Positions 52,379-60,477 of a stretch of 64,000 bases of DNA are shown one piece after another; positions within the stretch are counted from its first letter, which is position 1, and each line of letters starts with the position of its first letter. Under the pieces are notes generated by a model, which saw only the letters and a program-made list of their open reading frames with translations, was not told where the DNA came from and ran no database searches. Origin of the DNA: Shimia sp. R9_2 (lineage in GTDB: Bacteria > Pseudomonadota > Alphaproteobacteria > Rhodobacterales > Rhodobacteraceae); contig NZ_JAGHRO010000001.1 of the NCBI RefSeq assembly GCF_017743735.1, forward strand, positions 496,001 to 560,000, given 5' to 3'. Both the position numbers and the translations under genes were made by a program.

Positions 52379-53818
52379 ATGGACATGCCAACCCCTAACC
52401 CTGAGGTTCTTGCGAAGAAGGCGCGCATTGTTGCCCGGCTTCAGGAAGTGCTTCCGGCAGATGCTGTCATCTCTGATGAGGCTGAAACGCGGGCCTATGA
52501 GTGCGACGCACTTACCGCCTATCGGTGCCCGCCGCTTGCTGCGGTTCTTCCTGCCTCCACTGAAGAAGTGGTGGCGGTTCTAAAAGTCTGTCACGAAGAA
52601 GATGTGCCCGTGGTGCCACGCGGAGCAGGCACTTCTCTTGCGGGGGGATCGATGCCAACCGCGGACTCGATCATTCTGGGCGTGGCCCGAATGACTGAAG
52701 TGCTTGAAACAGATTATGAAAATCGCTTCATTCGCGTGCAAACGGGCCGCACTAACTTGAGTGTTTCCGGCGCGGTGGAAGAGGACGGCTTCTTTTACGC
52801 ACCAGATCCTTCCAGCCAACTGGCCTGCGCCATTGCGGGTAATATTGCGATGAATTCCGGCGGTGCCCATTGCCTGAAGTATGGCGTGACAACGAACAAT
52901 CTGATGGGCGTCACAATGGTGACCATGGAGGGCGAGGTTTTCGAGATTGGCGGTGCCCATTTGGATGCCGGCGGCTTGGATCTTCTGGGTGTGATCTGCG
53001 GCAGTGAGGGCCAGCTTGGTGTCGTAACCGAAGCCACATTGCGTATTTTGCACAAACCAGAAGGCGCAAGACCTGTCCTCATGGGGTTTGATAGCAATGA
53101 AGTCGCAGGCCAATGCGTGAGCGACATTATCAAGTCGGGCATTCTGCCGGTGGCGATTGAGTTTATGGATCGCCCTTGCATCCGCGCCACAGAGGCATTT
53201 GCCGGGGCGGGGTATCCAGACTGTGAGGCGCTGTTGATTGTCGAAGTGGAAGGCTCCGATCAGGAAATCGAAGCCCAGCTTGAACGTATTCTGGCGATCG
53301 CCCGGACACACAATCCAGTGGAGCTGCGCGAAAGTACAAGCGCGGAAGAGAGCGCGCGGATTTGGCTCGGACGTAAATCGGCTTTTGGGGCGATGGGGCA
53401 GATCAACGACTACATGTGCTTGGATGGCACCATTCCCGTGAGCCAACTTCCCTATGTGCTCCGCAGAATTGGGGAGCTGAGCAAAGACTACGGCCTTGAT
53501 GTAGGCAATGTTTTTCACGCCGGGGACGGGAACATGCACCCGCTCATTCTGTTTGATGCCAACAAGCCGGGCGATCTGGAGAGGTGCGAAGCCTTTGGCG
53601 CTGACATTTTGCGACTGTGTGTTGAAGTCGGGGGATGTCTCACAGGTGAGCATGGCGTGGGTATCGAGAAACGGGATCTGATGGTGGATCAATATGCGCC
53701 GGAAGATCTGGATATCCAGATGGCGGTGAAAGATGTGTTCGACCCTAAGTGGCTTTTGAACCCGGCGAAAGTATTTCCCTTGGCTGCGAGCGAGCCGCGT
53801 CGAATGGCGGCTGAATAA
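52379..53818 (+). CDS. glcD: Glycolate oxidase subunit GlcD (FAD-linked oxidase)
   Basis: A 479-residue FAD-binding oxidoreductase. The PP-loop is VPVVPRGAGTSLAGGSMPTADSIILGVARM and the FAD-domain motif is YAPDPSSQLACAIAGNIAMNSGGAHCLKYGVTTNNLMG. The C-terminal VFHAGDGNMHPLILFD and GGCLTGEHGVGIEKRD are conserved in GlcD/D-lactate dehydrogenase relatives. With GlcE and GlcF it oxidises glycolate to glyoxylate. The ATG follows GCGGAGG. Confidence 0.92.
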   Translation: MDMPTPNPEVLAKKARIVARLQEVLPADAVISDEAETRAYECDALTAYRCPPLAAVLPASTEEVVAVLKVCHEEDVPVVPRGAGTSLAGGSMPTADSIILGVARMTEVLETDYENRFIRVQTGRTNLSVSGAVEEDGFFYAPDPSSQLACAIAGNIAMNSGGAHCLKYGVTTNNLMGVTMVTMEGEVFEIGGAHLDAGGLDLLGVICGSEGQLGVVTEATLRILHKPEGARPVLMGFDSNEVAGQCVSDIIKSGILPVAIEFMDRPCIRATEAFAGAGYPDCEALLIVEVEGSDQEIEAQLERILAIARTHNPVELRESTSAEESARIWLGRKSAFGAMGQINDYMCLDGTIPVSQLPYVLRRIGELSKDYGLDVGNVFHAGDGNMHPLILFDANKPGDLERCEAFGADILRLCVEVGGCLTGEHGVGIEKRDLMVDQYAPEDLDIQMAVKDVFDPKWLLNPAKVFPLAASEPRRMAAE

Positions 53819-53831
53819 TCTCAGGCAAATC

Positions 53832-53897
53832 AGGGGCTTTGCCCCTCTGCCACAGCCAGTTTTGGCTTCACCCCAGGATATTTTGGACCAGTAAGAC
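53832..53897. repeat. GGGGC/GCCCC hairpin and conserved tail between glcD and glcE
   Basis: AGGGGC-TTT-GCCCCT (53832-53846) is followed by CCCCAGGATATTTTGGACCAGTAAGA-like sequence near 53872-53895, running to the glcE start. A GC hairpin followed by a GATATTTTTGG-type tail is a widespread Rhodobacterales intergenic motif as I know it. It may stabilise or process the glc mRNA. Confidence 0.5.
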
Positions 53898-53898
53898 T

Positions 53899-55038
53899 AT
53901 GATGACACCTGCAAATGAAGCCGCATTGGCAGAGATAGTGGCGGGCGCGCAAACGGCGTTGCGCATACAGGGCGGGGGCACACGCGCGATCGGTGCGCCA
54001 AGCGACGCGACAGTGTTGTCGACCTCCGCGCTTTCCGGCGTGACACTTTATGAGCCGGGTGCGCTGACGATTGTTGCCGGAGCTGGAACGCCAATAGCGG
54101 AGATTGAAGCGACCTTGGCGGCGGAAGGGCAACGCTTGGCCTTTGAGCCGATGGACCACCGCGGCCTGTTGGGCACTGATGGTGTTCCCACGATAGGCGG
54201 CGCGGTCGCCGCCAACGTGAGTGGCCCACGGCGCATTCAGGCAGGCGCCTGCCGCGACAGCTTGTTGGGTGTGCGTTTTGTGGATGGTGCAGGGCGCGTC
54301 TTGAAGAATGGCGGTCGCGTGATGAAAAATGTCACCGGCTATGATTTGGTGAAACTGATGGGGGGCAGCTGGGGCACTTTGGGTGTGCTCAGTGAAGTCA
54401 GCCTAAAGGTTCAAGCGGTGTCTGAAGCGGTCGGCTGTGTGCTACTGCATGGTTTGGATGATCAGCAAGCGGTAAAGGCAATGAGCGCGGCTTTGGGGTC
54501 TCCTTCCGACGTCAGCGGTGCGGCACATGCCCCCGTGGGTGTAGACGGCACACCTGTTACGATGATCCGCATTGAAGGACTGGAAGCCTCTGTGGCCTAC
54601 CGTGTTGAGAAACTGACGGCGCTGCTTGCAGATTTTGGCGCAGAAGTTGTTGTTGAACGCGATGCTGAAAAAGTTGCTGCCGGTTGGTCCTGGGTGCGGG
54701 ATGTGGCGCTGTTTCAGGGCGGAACCGGTGATGTGTGGCGCCTCTCTGTGAAACCCACTGACGGGCCGGGCGTCGTCGCAGCCATTAAGCAGAGTCAACC
54801 GGAGGCGCAGGTGCTTTACGATTGGGGCGGCGGCTTGATTTGGGTGCAAGTGTCCGAAGGTTCGGATGTGCGCGCAGCCGTTGGTCAAGGTCACGCCACA
54901 CTGATCCGCGCGGCTGAGGCGACGCGCGCACGGGTCCCCGTGTTCCACCCCGAGCCTGCCGCATTGGCCAACTTGAGCGCGAGGCTTCGTAAAAAATTTG
55001 ATCCCCGTGGGATCTTGAACCCAGGGCTGATGGGATGA
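53899..55038 (+). CDS. glcE: Glycolate oxidase subunit GlcE
   Basis: A 379-residue FAD-binding protein lacking the GlcD C-terminal histidine motifs, as expected for GlcE. It shows ALRIQGGGTRAIGAPSDATVLSTSAL, GVPTIGGAVAANVSGPRRIQAGACRDSLLGVRFVDGAGRVLKNGGRVMKNVTGYDLVKLMGGSWGTLGVLSEVSLKV and a C-terminal LRKKFDPRGILNPGLMG. Start ATG 53899 (a second ATG follows directly). Its stop overlaps the CPCC gene start (ATGA). Confidence 0.9.
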   Translation: MMTPANEAALAEIVAGAQTALRIQGGGTRAIGAPSDATVLSTSALSGVTLYEPGALTIVAGAGTPIAEIEATLAAEGQRLAFEPMDHRGLLGTDGVPTIGGAVAANVSGPRRIQAGACRDSLLGVRFVDGAGRVLKNGGRVMKNVTGYDLVKLMGGSWGTLGVLSEVSLKVQAVSEAVGCVLLHGLDDQQAVKAMSAALGSPSDVSGAAHAPVGVDGTPVTMIRIEGLEASVAYRVEKLTALLADFGAEVVVERDAEKVAAGWSWVRDVALFQGGTGDVWRLSVKPTDGPGVVAAIKQSQPEAQVLYDWGGGLIWVQVSEGSDVRAAVGQGHATLIRAAEATRARVPVFHPEPAALANLSARLRKKFDPRGILNPGLMG

Positions 55039-55412
55039 GCACAAAAGGCAAGCGCAGGCAGGTTCGGCGATGGAGAGCGCGTCGGGCAGCACGCCCCGCG
55101 CCCCATCTTCCGTGCCATTGCTGCGGTTGCCTGACCATCTGCGAACGGGACAGCTATGATATTTGCAAGGTCTGCTTCTGGGAAGATGATCCCGGGCAGA
55201 CCCCGGAATTTGACGGCGGTGGCGCCAACCCTTTGAGCCTTGAAGAGGCCCGCAAAAACTATCGCAAGATCGGGGCATGTGAGCCCAATATGCTGCCGCA
55301 TGTCCGCCCCCCGCGCCCGGAAGAGCTCCCTCCCGCGGAGCGCGACACCTTCACCGACATTGGGGCAATCGCTCCCCCCAACACGCGGCGTGAGCCAGAA
55401 CAACCGGAATAG
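55035..55412 (+). CDS. CPCC-family cysteine-rich protein
   Basis: A 125-residue protein with a very basic N-terminus and a small zinc-ribbon-like core LPCHCCGCLTICERDSYDICKVCFWEDDPGQTPEFDGGGANPLSLEEARKNY. This matches the CPCC family pattern (C-P-C-C-G ... C-x-V-C-FWEDD ... GGAN), here with H in place of P. Family function is unknown. Its position, inserted between glcE and glcF with an ATGA overlap, is unusual and may mean a link to Fe-S or flavin assembly of the oxidase, or simple hitch-hiking. Confidence 0.8.
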   Translation: MSTKGKRRQVRRWRARRAARPAPHLPCHCCGCLTICERDSYDICKVCFWEDDPGQTPEFDGGGANPLSLEEARKNYRKIGACEPNMLPHVRPPRPEELPPAERDTFTDIGAIAPPNTRREPEQPE

Positions 55413-55416
55413 GCAA

Positions 55417-56739
55417 ATGCAGACGACATTCACCGAAAATCAACTCAAAGATCCCGGCACACAACGCGCGAACGAAATTCTGCGCGCCTGCGTGCATTGC
55501 GGTTTCTGCACTGCGACGTGTCCGACTTATCAGGTGCTTGGCGATGAACTCGACAGCCCGCGCGGACGGATTTACCAGATCAAAGATATGCTGGAAAACG
55601 AGCGTGTGCCGGATGAAAAGACGGTCAAACATGTAGACCGTTGTCTGAGCTGCCTGGCATGTATGACCACCTGTCCCAGTGGCGTGCATTATATGCATCT
55701 GGTGGATCATGCGCGCGAATATATCGAAAACAACTACAAGCGCCCCTTCAGTGACCGGGCCTTGCGGTGGATTCTTGCGCAAATCCTGCCTTACCCGATG
55801 CGGTTCCGGCTGGCGCTGCTCGGGGCTAAATTGGGCCGTCCTTTCCGGTTTCTGATGCCGGATGCGCGTTTGCGTGCGATGCTGGATATGGCGCCAAAAT
55901 CAATTCCGCCCGTGAGCCGGAATGACGATCCACAGAGCTTTGCTCCGATGGCTGACAAAAAGATGCGGGTCGCCCTTATGACGGGATGTGCGCAGAAAGC
56001 GCTGAACACTGACATCAATGATGCAACAATTCGTCTTCTGACGCGGCTGGGCTGCGAAGTTGTGGTGGCCGAGGGGGCGGGCTGTTGCGGTGCTCTGACC
56101 CACCACATGGGCAAAACCAAAGAAAGCCATGCGACTGCGGCCAAGAACATCAAAGCCTGGTGTGCGGAGATGGATGGCGAGGGGTTGGATGCGATTGTGA
56201 TCAACACGTCTGGATGTGGCACGACGGTGAAGGACTATGGCCATATGTTCCGCAATGTCGCGTTGGCGGCGGATGCTGCTCGCGTAAGTGGGATTGCGAT
56301 GGATGTGTCTGAAGTATTGATGAAGCTCGATCTGCCACAAGGCGATGATAAGCAAACCGTGGTGGCCTATCATGCTGCATGTTCGCTGCAACATGGTCAG
56401 CAGATCAAAACCTTCCCCAAAGACCTGCTCAAAAAGGCGGGCTACACGGTTGTTGAGCCGGCGGATAGTCACTTGTGCTGTGGCTCGGCAGGTACTTACA
56501 ACCTGATGCAGCCGGAGATCTCCGGAAAGTTGAAAGAGCGCAAAGTGCGGGCGCTAGAGGCCAAAAATCCCGACATTATCGTAGCGGGAAATATTGGCTG
56601 CATGATGCAAATAGGATCAGCGACCGAGGTGCCGATTGTGCATACGGTAGAGCTTTTGGACTGGGCAACCGGTGGTCCGCAGCCGCGCGCGCTCACCGAG
56701 CCGGGTAAACGTGCACCGGAGATTCCCATCCTGCGCTGA
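55417..56739 (+). CDS. glcF: Glycolate oxidase iron-sulfur subunit GlcF
   Basis: A 440-residue protein with two 4Fe-4S clusters (Cys25/28/31/35 in CVHCGFCTATCP; Cys76/79/82/86 in CLSCLACMTTCP) and two CCG domains (GAGCCGALTHHMG and SHLCCGSAGTYN). It carries electrons from the GlcD/E flavins to quinone. The ATG at 55417 is 4 nt after the CPCC stop; a longer frame upstream lies inside the CPCC gene. Confidence 0.92.
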   Translation: MQTTFTENQLKDPGTQRANEILRACVHCGFCTATCPTYQVLGDELDSPRGRIYQIKDMLENERVPDEKTVKHVDRCLSCLACMTTCPSGVHYMHLVDHAREYIENNYKRPFSDRALRWILAQILPYPMRFRLALLGAKLGRPFRFLMPDARLRAMLDMAPKSIPPVSRNDDPQSFAPMADKKMRVALMTGCAQKALNTDINDATIRLLTRLGCEVVVAEGAGCCGALTHHMGKTKESHATAAKNIKAWCAEMDGEGLDAIVINTSGCGTTVKDYGHMFRNVALAADAARVSGIAMDVSEVLMKLDLPQGDDKQTVVAYHAACSLQHGQQIKTFPKDLLKKAGYTVVEPADSHLCCGSAGTYNLMQPEISGKLKERKVRALEAKNPDIIVAGNIGCMMQIGSATEVPIVHTVELLDWATGGPQPRALTEPGKRAPEIPILR

Positions 56740-56836
56740 TACCGCCATAATGCTCCGCAAGCAGGGCATGTCATGCGCATGCCCTATTTCCGCCTTAGGT
56801 CATCGATATGGCCTATGGGGAGTTTGTGGAGGCGGT

Positions 56837-57631
56837 ATGATCGCGCGGCTTATTGCTTGTTTGTTTTCTGTTTGTGTTGCGAGCTTTGCCGTGGCGCAAG
56901 ACACGGGCTTGCGGCGTCTTGACACCGGCGAGGACAGCCGAGACTGGGGGGCAGTTGGCCGACTGGAGATCGACGGGCGCGGGTTTTGCACGGGGGCATT
57001 AGTCGCTCCGGGATTGGTGCTGACCGCTGCACATTGCCTTTACTCAAAAGATAAAGGCCGCCGTCACGACGTGGCACAGATCGAATTTCGCGCAGGTTGG
57101 CGCAATGGGCGTGCCGAGGCGTATCGCAAGGTAAAGCGTGCCGTCGTGCATCCCAAATACCGGTACAGCGGTCAGACTGAGATCGAGGACGTGCAAAATG
57201 ACCTTGCACTGCTGGAACTGCATCATCCGATCCGAAATACCAAGATCACTCCGTTTGAGACGGCAGATACCCTTCGTAAAGGGTCCCGCATCGGTGTGGT
57301 GTCTTATGCGGTTGGGCGTGCTGAGGCACCGTCATTTCAGGAAATGTGTCGGGTGATGGGGCGTCAGAAGGGTGTTTACGTACTGTCGTGCAACATCGAT
57401 TTTGGCAGCAGCGGTGCGCCGGTTTTTGTGTTTGAAGACGGCGCGGTGCGTATCGCATCTGTCGTTGCCGCGAAAGCGGAGGTGCGTGGCACCAAAGTGG
57501 CGCTGGGGGCGGCGCTGGATCATAGCTTGGATGAGTTGTTTGCAGCGCAGGTGGATGAGTCACCACAGGTGCGCAGCCTCACACCCTTGCAAGATAGAAA
57601 CGGCACGGGCGCGAAATTTGTGCGCCCGTAG
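56837..57631 (+). CDS. Secreted trypsin-like serine protease (first of a tandem pair)
   Basis: A 264-residue protease with a signal peptide (cleavage near residue 20, FAVA-QD). The catalytic triad is His66 (LTAAHC), Asp122 (QNDLALLEL) and Ser192 (GSSGAPVF). Cysteines 51 and 67 could pair beside the histidine. The active-site loop GSSGAP replaces the trypsin GDSGGP. The chain ends with the unusual tail DRNGTGAKFVRP, also present in the next gene. GGAGG precedes the ATG. Confidence 0.85.
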   Translation: MIARLIACLFSVCVASFAVAQDTGLRRLDTGEDSRDWGAVGRLEIDGRGFCTGALVAPGLVLTAAHCLYSKDKGRRHDVAQIEFRAGWRNGRAEAYRKVKRAVVHPKYRYSGQTEIEDVQNDLALLELHHPIRNTKITPFETADTLRKGSRIGVVSYAVGRAEAPSFQEMCRVMGRQKGVYVLSCNIDFGSSGAPVFVFEDGAVRIASVVAAKAEVRGTKVALGAALDHSLDELFAAQVDESPQVRSLTPLQDRNGTGAKFVRP

Positions 57632-57659
57632 ATGATTGCCCCCAAAAAACGAGTTTCTT

Positions 57660-58487
57660 ATGCGTTTAACCTATCTGATGTGCTTGATGGCGAGCTTGCT
57701 GTCGGCGATGCCCGTATTTGCGGAAGAGCGATTGCAGCCATTGCGGACGCGCGGGGATTTGTTAGGCTGGGAGGCGATCGGACGGCTCGACATCCAGAAC
57801 GGCGGTTATTGTTCGGGCGCATTGATCGCATCGGATCAAGTGCTGACCGCTGCGCATTGTGTTTTTGACGATGAGGGGCGACCACTTCCTGCAGATCAGA
57901 TGACATTTCGTGCGGGATATGTAGACGGAGACGCGCTTGCGGAACGCCGCGTGAGCCGTGTGGTTGTTGATGCGAGGTATGAAGATGCCCCCGGGGGCAA
58001 AATCAGTACCAAAATGATACGCCATGATATCGCTCTGCTGCGTCTGTCTGCGCCGATCTCCACCTCAGAAGCCAATCCTTTCGCCATTCACGTCGATCCG
58101 CAGGAAGGTGAGAAGGTTTCGATCTTGAGTTATGGGCGTGGGCGGAGCGAGTTCATTTCCTGGCAGCGTGATTGCGCCATTTTGGAGCGGGCTTGGGGGC
58201 TGCTCACTTTTGATTGCAACGTGACCTTCGGATCCTCAGGCGCACCCGTTTTTGTGCGCTATGGCAATCGGGCGCGGATCCTTTCTTTGGTTTCCGCGGG
58301 AGATTACACTGCTGACGGTGAGAAAATGTCTTTCGGTATGGAGCTTCCAGCGGCGGTTGCGGAGCTGAAACGCCGAATGCGCGTGGGGGATGCGCCGGTC
58401 ACCAAAGTCAGCAACGGCGCAAAGCGCATTCAGATCGGAAATCGCACTGGAACAGGTGCTAAATTTGTCCGCGCGGGTGGGGGTTGA
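57660..58487 (+). CDS. Secreted trypsin-like serine protease (second of a tandem pair)
   Basis: A 275-residue paralogue of the preceding protease. It has a signal peptide (LLSAMPVFA), His66 (LTAAHC), Asp123 (RHDIALLRL) and Ser193 (GSSGAPVF), and ends NRTGTGAKFVRAGGG. The two share architecture, the GSSGAP loop and the C-terminal GTGAKFVR, but much else has diverged, so the duplication is not recent. It starts 28 nt after the first protease. The last bases overlap the -35 element of the hsp20 promoter. Confidence 0.85.
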   Translation: MRLTYLMCLMASLLSAMPVFAEERLQPLRTRGDLLGWEAIGRLDIQNGGYCSGALIASDQVLTAAHCVFDDEGRPLPADQMTFRAGYVDGDALAERRVSRVVVDARYEDAPGGKISTKMIRHDIALLRLSAPISTSEANPFAIHVDPQEGEKVSILSYGRGRSEFISWQRDCAILERAWGLLTFDCNVTFGSSGAPVFVRYGNRARILSLVSAGDYTADGEKMSFGMELPAAVAELKRRMRVGDAPVTKVSNGAKRIQIGNRTGTGAKFVRAGGG

Positions 58488-58510
58488 AACGCTGAAAAGC
58501 CTCCCCAAAT
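58484..58510 (+). promoter_or_regulatory. Predicted RpoH (sigma-32) heat-shock promoter of hsp20
   Basis: TTGAAA at 58484 and CCCCAAAT at 58503-58510 are separated by 13 nt, close to the TTGAAA / CCCCAT-x-T pattern recognised by RpoH. The -35 overlaps the stop codon of the upstream protease gene. Predicted initiation about 58517 gives a leader of about 90 nt. Confidence 0.65.
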
Positions 58511-58516
58511 GAGATG

Positions 58517-58606
58517 TAACGAGGCGCCGATGATCGGGTCTCGTTTACACCGCCTGTCCGAATGGAAGGCACTTACATATTGTTGTCGCTCAATGGAGGA
58601 TAACCC
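58517..58606 (+). ncRNA. Predicted ROSE-type RNA thermometer in the hsp20 leader
   Basis: TCGCT (58586-58590) fits the ROSE consensus U-Y-G-C-U and can pair with AGGA of the Shine-Dalgarno sequence TGGAGGAT (58594-58601) across a short loop, with one bulged G, as in alphaproteobacterial small-heat-shock leaders. Upstream, GCGCCGATGATCGG-type sequence can form further helices. Melting at high temperature would free the ribosome site. Confidence 0.6.
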
Positions 58607-59080
58607 ATGCGCACTTTTGATCTGGCTCCGCTGTACCGGTCGACCGTTGGCTTTGACCAATTGGCAAACATGATGGACCGTGTTCTGTCCAACGACGTCG
58701 CCCAGCCGAGCTACCCCCCGTACAACATCGAAAAAACCGCCGATGACGCTTATCGCATTTCGCTGGCAGTCGCCGGTTTTTCGGCTGACGACCTGAGCAT
58801 TGAGGTCAAACAGAACGCTCTCATCGTGACCGCAAAAAAAGGCGAAGAGAGCAAAGAGAAAACCTATCTGCATCGTGGTATCGCGACCCGCGCGTTTGAA
58901 CGTCGTTTCCATCTGGCAGACCACGTTCGGGTAACCGGCGCGAGCCATGAGGATGGAATGCTGCACATCGAACTGCAGCGTGAAATCCCAGAGGCCCTGA
59001 AACCGCGCCGGATTGAGATTTCCACTGGCGCCCGCAAGGCCGTGGAGCAGGATGTGGTTGACGCCAAAGCCGTGAACTGA
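58607..59080 (+). CDS. Small heat-shock protein, Hsp20 (IbpA-like)
   Basis: A 157-residue alpha-crystallin-domain chaperone. The N-terminal arm is MRTFDLAPLYRSTVGFDQLANMMD, as in class A rhizobial/IbpA-type proteins; the crystallin core has YRISLAVAGFSADDLSIEVKQNALIVTAKK and the hallmark GMLHIELQREIPEALKPRRIEI, with an IEI-type tail motif. It holds unfolding proteins for DnaK/ClpB. TGGAGGAT precedes the ATG. Confidence 0.93.
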   Translation: MRTFDLAPLYRSTVGFDQLANMMDRVLSNDVAQPSYPPYNIEKTADDAYRISLAVAGFSADDLSIEVKQNALIVTAKKGEESKEKTYLHRGIATRAFERRFHLADHVRVTGASHEDGMLHIELQREIPEALKPRRIEISTGARKAVEQDVVDAKAVN

Positions 59081-59122
59081 CCGCTCAAAAACTGACAAAC
59101 ACTTTCTTCCCTTGTTGTCAGG

Positions 59123-59150
59123 CGCGCGTCTCTAATTGAGGCGCGCGTTA
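59123..59150 (+). terminator. Probable terminator of hsp20
   Basis: CGCGCGTCTC-TAATT-GAGGCGCGCG (one G-T pair) is followed by TTATTG. The stem is strong but the T-run is short. Confidence 0.5.
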
Positions 59151-59221
59151 TTGCATGTTCGGTTGCAGTTCGCAGGTGAAGCTTCCACAGTCGCCGGGTT
59201 CTCAAAAGACTTGGTGGCTGC

Positions 59222-60424
59222 GTGAATTTAGGCGCTCTGAAATCCGGAAATTTCCGCGCCTATGTGTTTGGCGCGGCCTTTGGGTTGCTTGCGATCTGGA
59301 TGCAGCGGATCGTTATGAGCTGGCTGGCCTGGGACATGACGGGTTCGCCGAGTTTTGTCGGATTCGTCGCGCTTCTACTGTTCGCACCTGCGATTGTCTT
59401 GTCGCCGCTGGTGGGTGTTTGGGTGGATCGCGTCAACGTAAAGCGCGCAATGCTGATGGTGCAGGGGGGCAATATATTCCTGTGCGCGGCGCTTTGGGCG
59501 ATTGTGGCTTTGGGGTGGATCACGCCGTTTCTGTTAGCTCTGTTTGCATTCTTGATTGGCGTGTTGATCGCGGCGAGCCATCCGGTTCGGATGGCAATGA
59601 CACCGAGATTGGTGCGGCGAGAGCATGTGAGTTCGGTGGTCACGATTGTCGCGATCAACTTCAACATCGCGCGGATGGTAGGACCGGCTGTTGGTGGGGT
59701 GATGATTGCGCAGATAGGCGTGGCGCATACGCTGTTGCTGCAATGGCTTTTGTTTGTACCTTATCTGGTTGTCTTGTCCCGTCTGAGCCTGCGACCAAGG
59801 CGGGAAAGCGGCGGTGCGCAGGAGCCCTTCTTCAAAGCACTGGGCGCAGGGCTGCGTTATGTCTGGCAGGTTAAGGCAGTGCGCGAAGCGATGTTTGTTG
59901 CTGGTATGCTGGCCCTGGTGGCACGCGGAGCGCTGGAGGTTTTGCCGCCTTTGGCTGATGGCGTGTTCGCGCGCGGCGCGGACGGGCTGGGCGCCTTGAT
60001 GAGTGTCACTGGGCTAGGTGCCATTCTAGGCGGGTTTTCCAAGGCAGCTCTGCCACCGCAAGCGCCAGGTCGCCTACCGCTTCTGACCAGATTGGCAATC
60101 GTTCTAGGGCTGCTCCTAGTGGCTTTCCTTGGCCTAGCGCCAACTTGGCAAATAGCCTTGGCAGTGGCGGCAGGGATCTCCTATGTCACTACCTTGACCG
60201 CGATTTCCACACAGACGGCCATACAGCTAGATCTTGAAGATGACATGCGTGGGCGTGTGATGAGCCTGTGGGCGGTGATCGCTGCAGGTGGTGCTGCACT
60301 CGGTGCTGGAGGAGTGGGTGTTTTGGCGGATCTTATGGGATTTCAAAAAGCTCTGGTTTGGTGTGGAAGCCTGTCGGCGCTGAGCGTGGCGGGGTACCTG
60401 ACGCTCGTCAGTATGAAAAAGTAA
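59222..60424 (+). CDS. MFS transporter (probable exporter)
   Basis: A 400-residue major facilitator protein with twelve hydrophobic segments. The helix 2-3 loop reads GVWVDRVNVKRAMLMVQ (D-R-x-x-x-(K/R) MFS signature), and ITLTAISTQTAIQLDLEDDMRGRVMSLWAVIAAGGAALGAG in the second half is typical of the EntS/TetA-like group found in many Proteobacteria. The substrate is unknown. GTG start at 59222 with GGTGG a few bases upstream. Confidence 0.85.
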   Translation: MNLGALKSGNFRAYVFGAAFGLLAIWMQRIVMSWLAWDMTGSPSFVGFVALLLFAPAIVLSPLVGVWVDRVNVKRAMLMVQGGNIFLCAALWAIVALGWITPFLLALFAFLIGVLIAASHPVRMAMTPRLVRREHVSSVVTIVAINFNIARMVGPAVGGVMIAQIGVAHTLLLQWLLFVPYLVVLSRLSLRPRRESGGAQEPFFKALGAGLRYVWQVKAVREAMFVAGMLALVARGALEVLPPLADGVFARGADGLGALMSVTGLGAILGGFSKAALPPQAPGRLPLLTRLAIVLGLLLVAFLGLAPTWQIALAVAAGISYVTTLTAISTQTAIQLDLEDDMRGRVMSLWAVIAAGGAALGAGGVGVLADLMGFQKALVWCGSLSALSVAGYLTLVSMKK

Positions 60425-60451
60425 GCCCCGCCGCTTTTAAGCAACGGGGCT
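60424..60451. terminator. Weak hairpin between convergent genes
   Basis: AGCCCCG / CGGGGCT with a 14-nt loop that itself can pair (GCTT...AAGC). On the minus strand it is followed by TACTTTTTC, so it may end the phytase-like transcript; the plus side lacks a T-run. Confidence 0.45.
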
Positions 60452-60477
60452 CTGACTGTCTGACGGGGAGGATCAGA

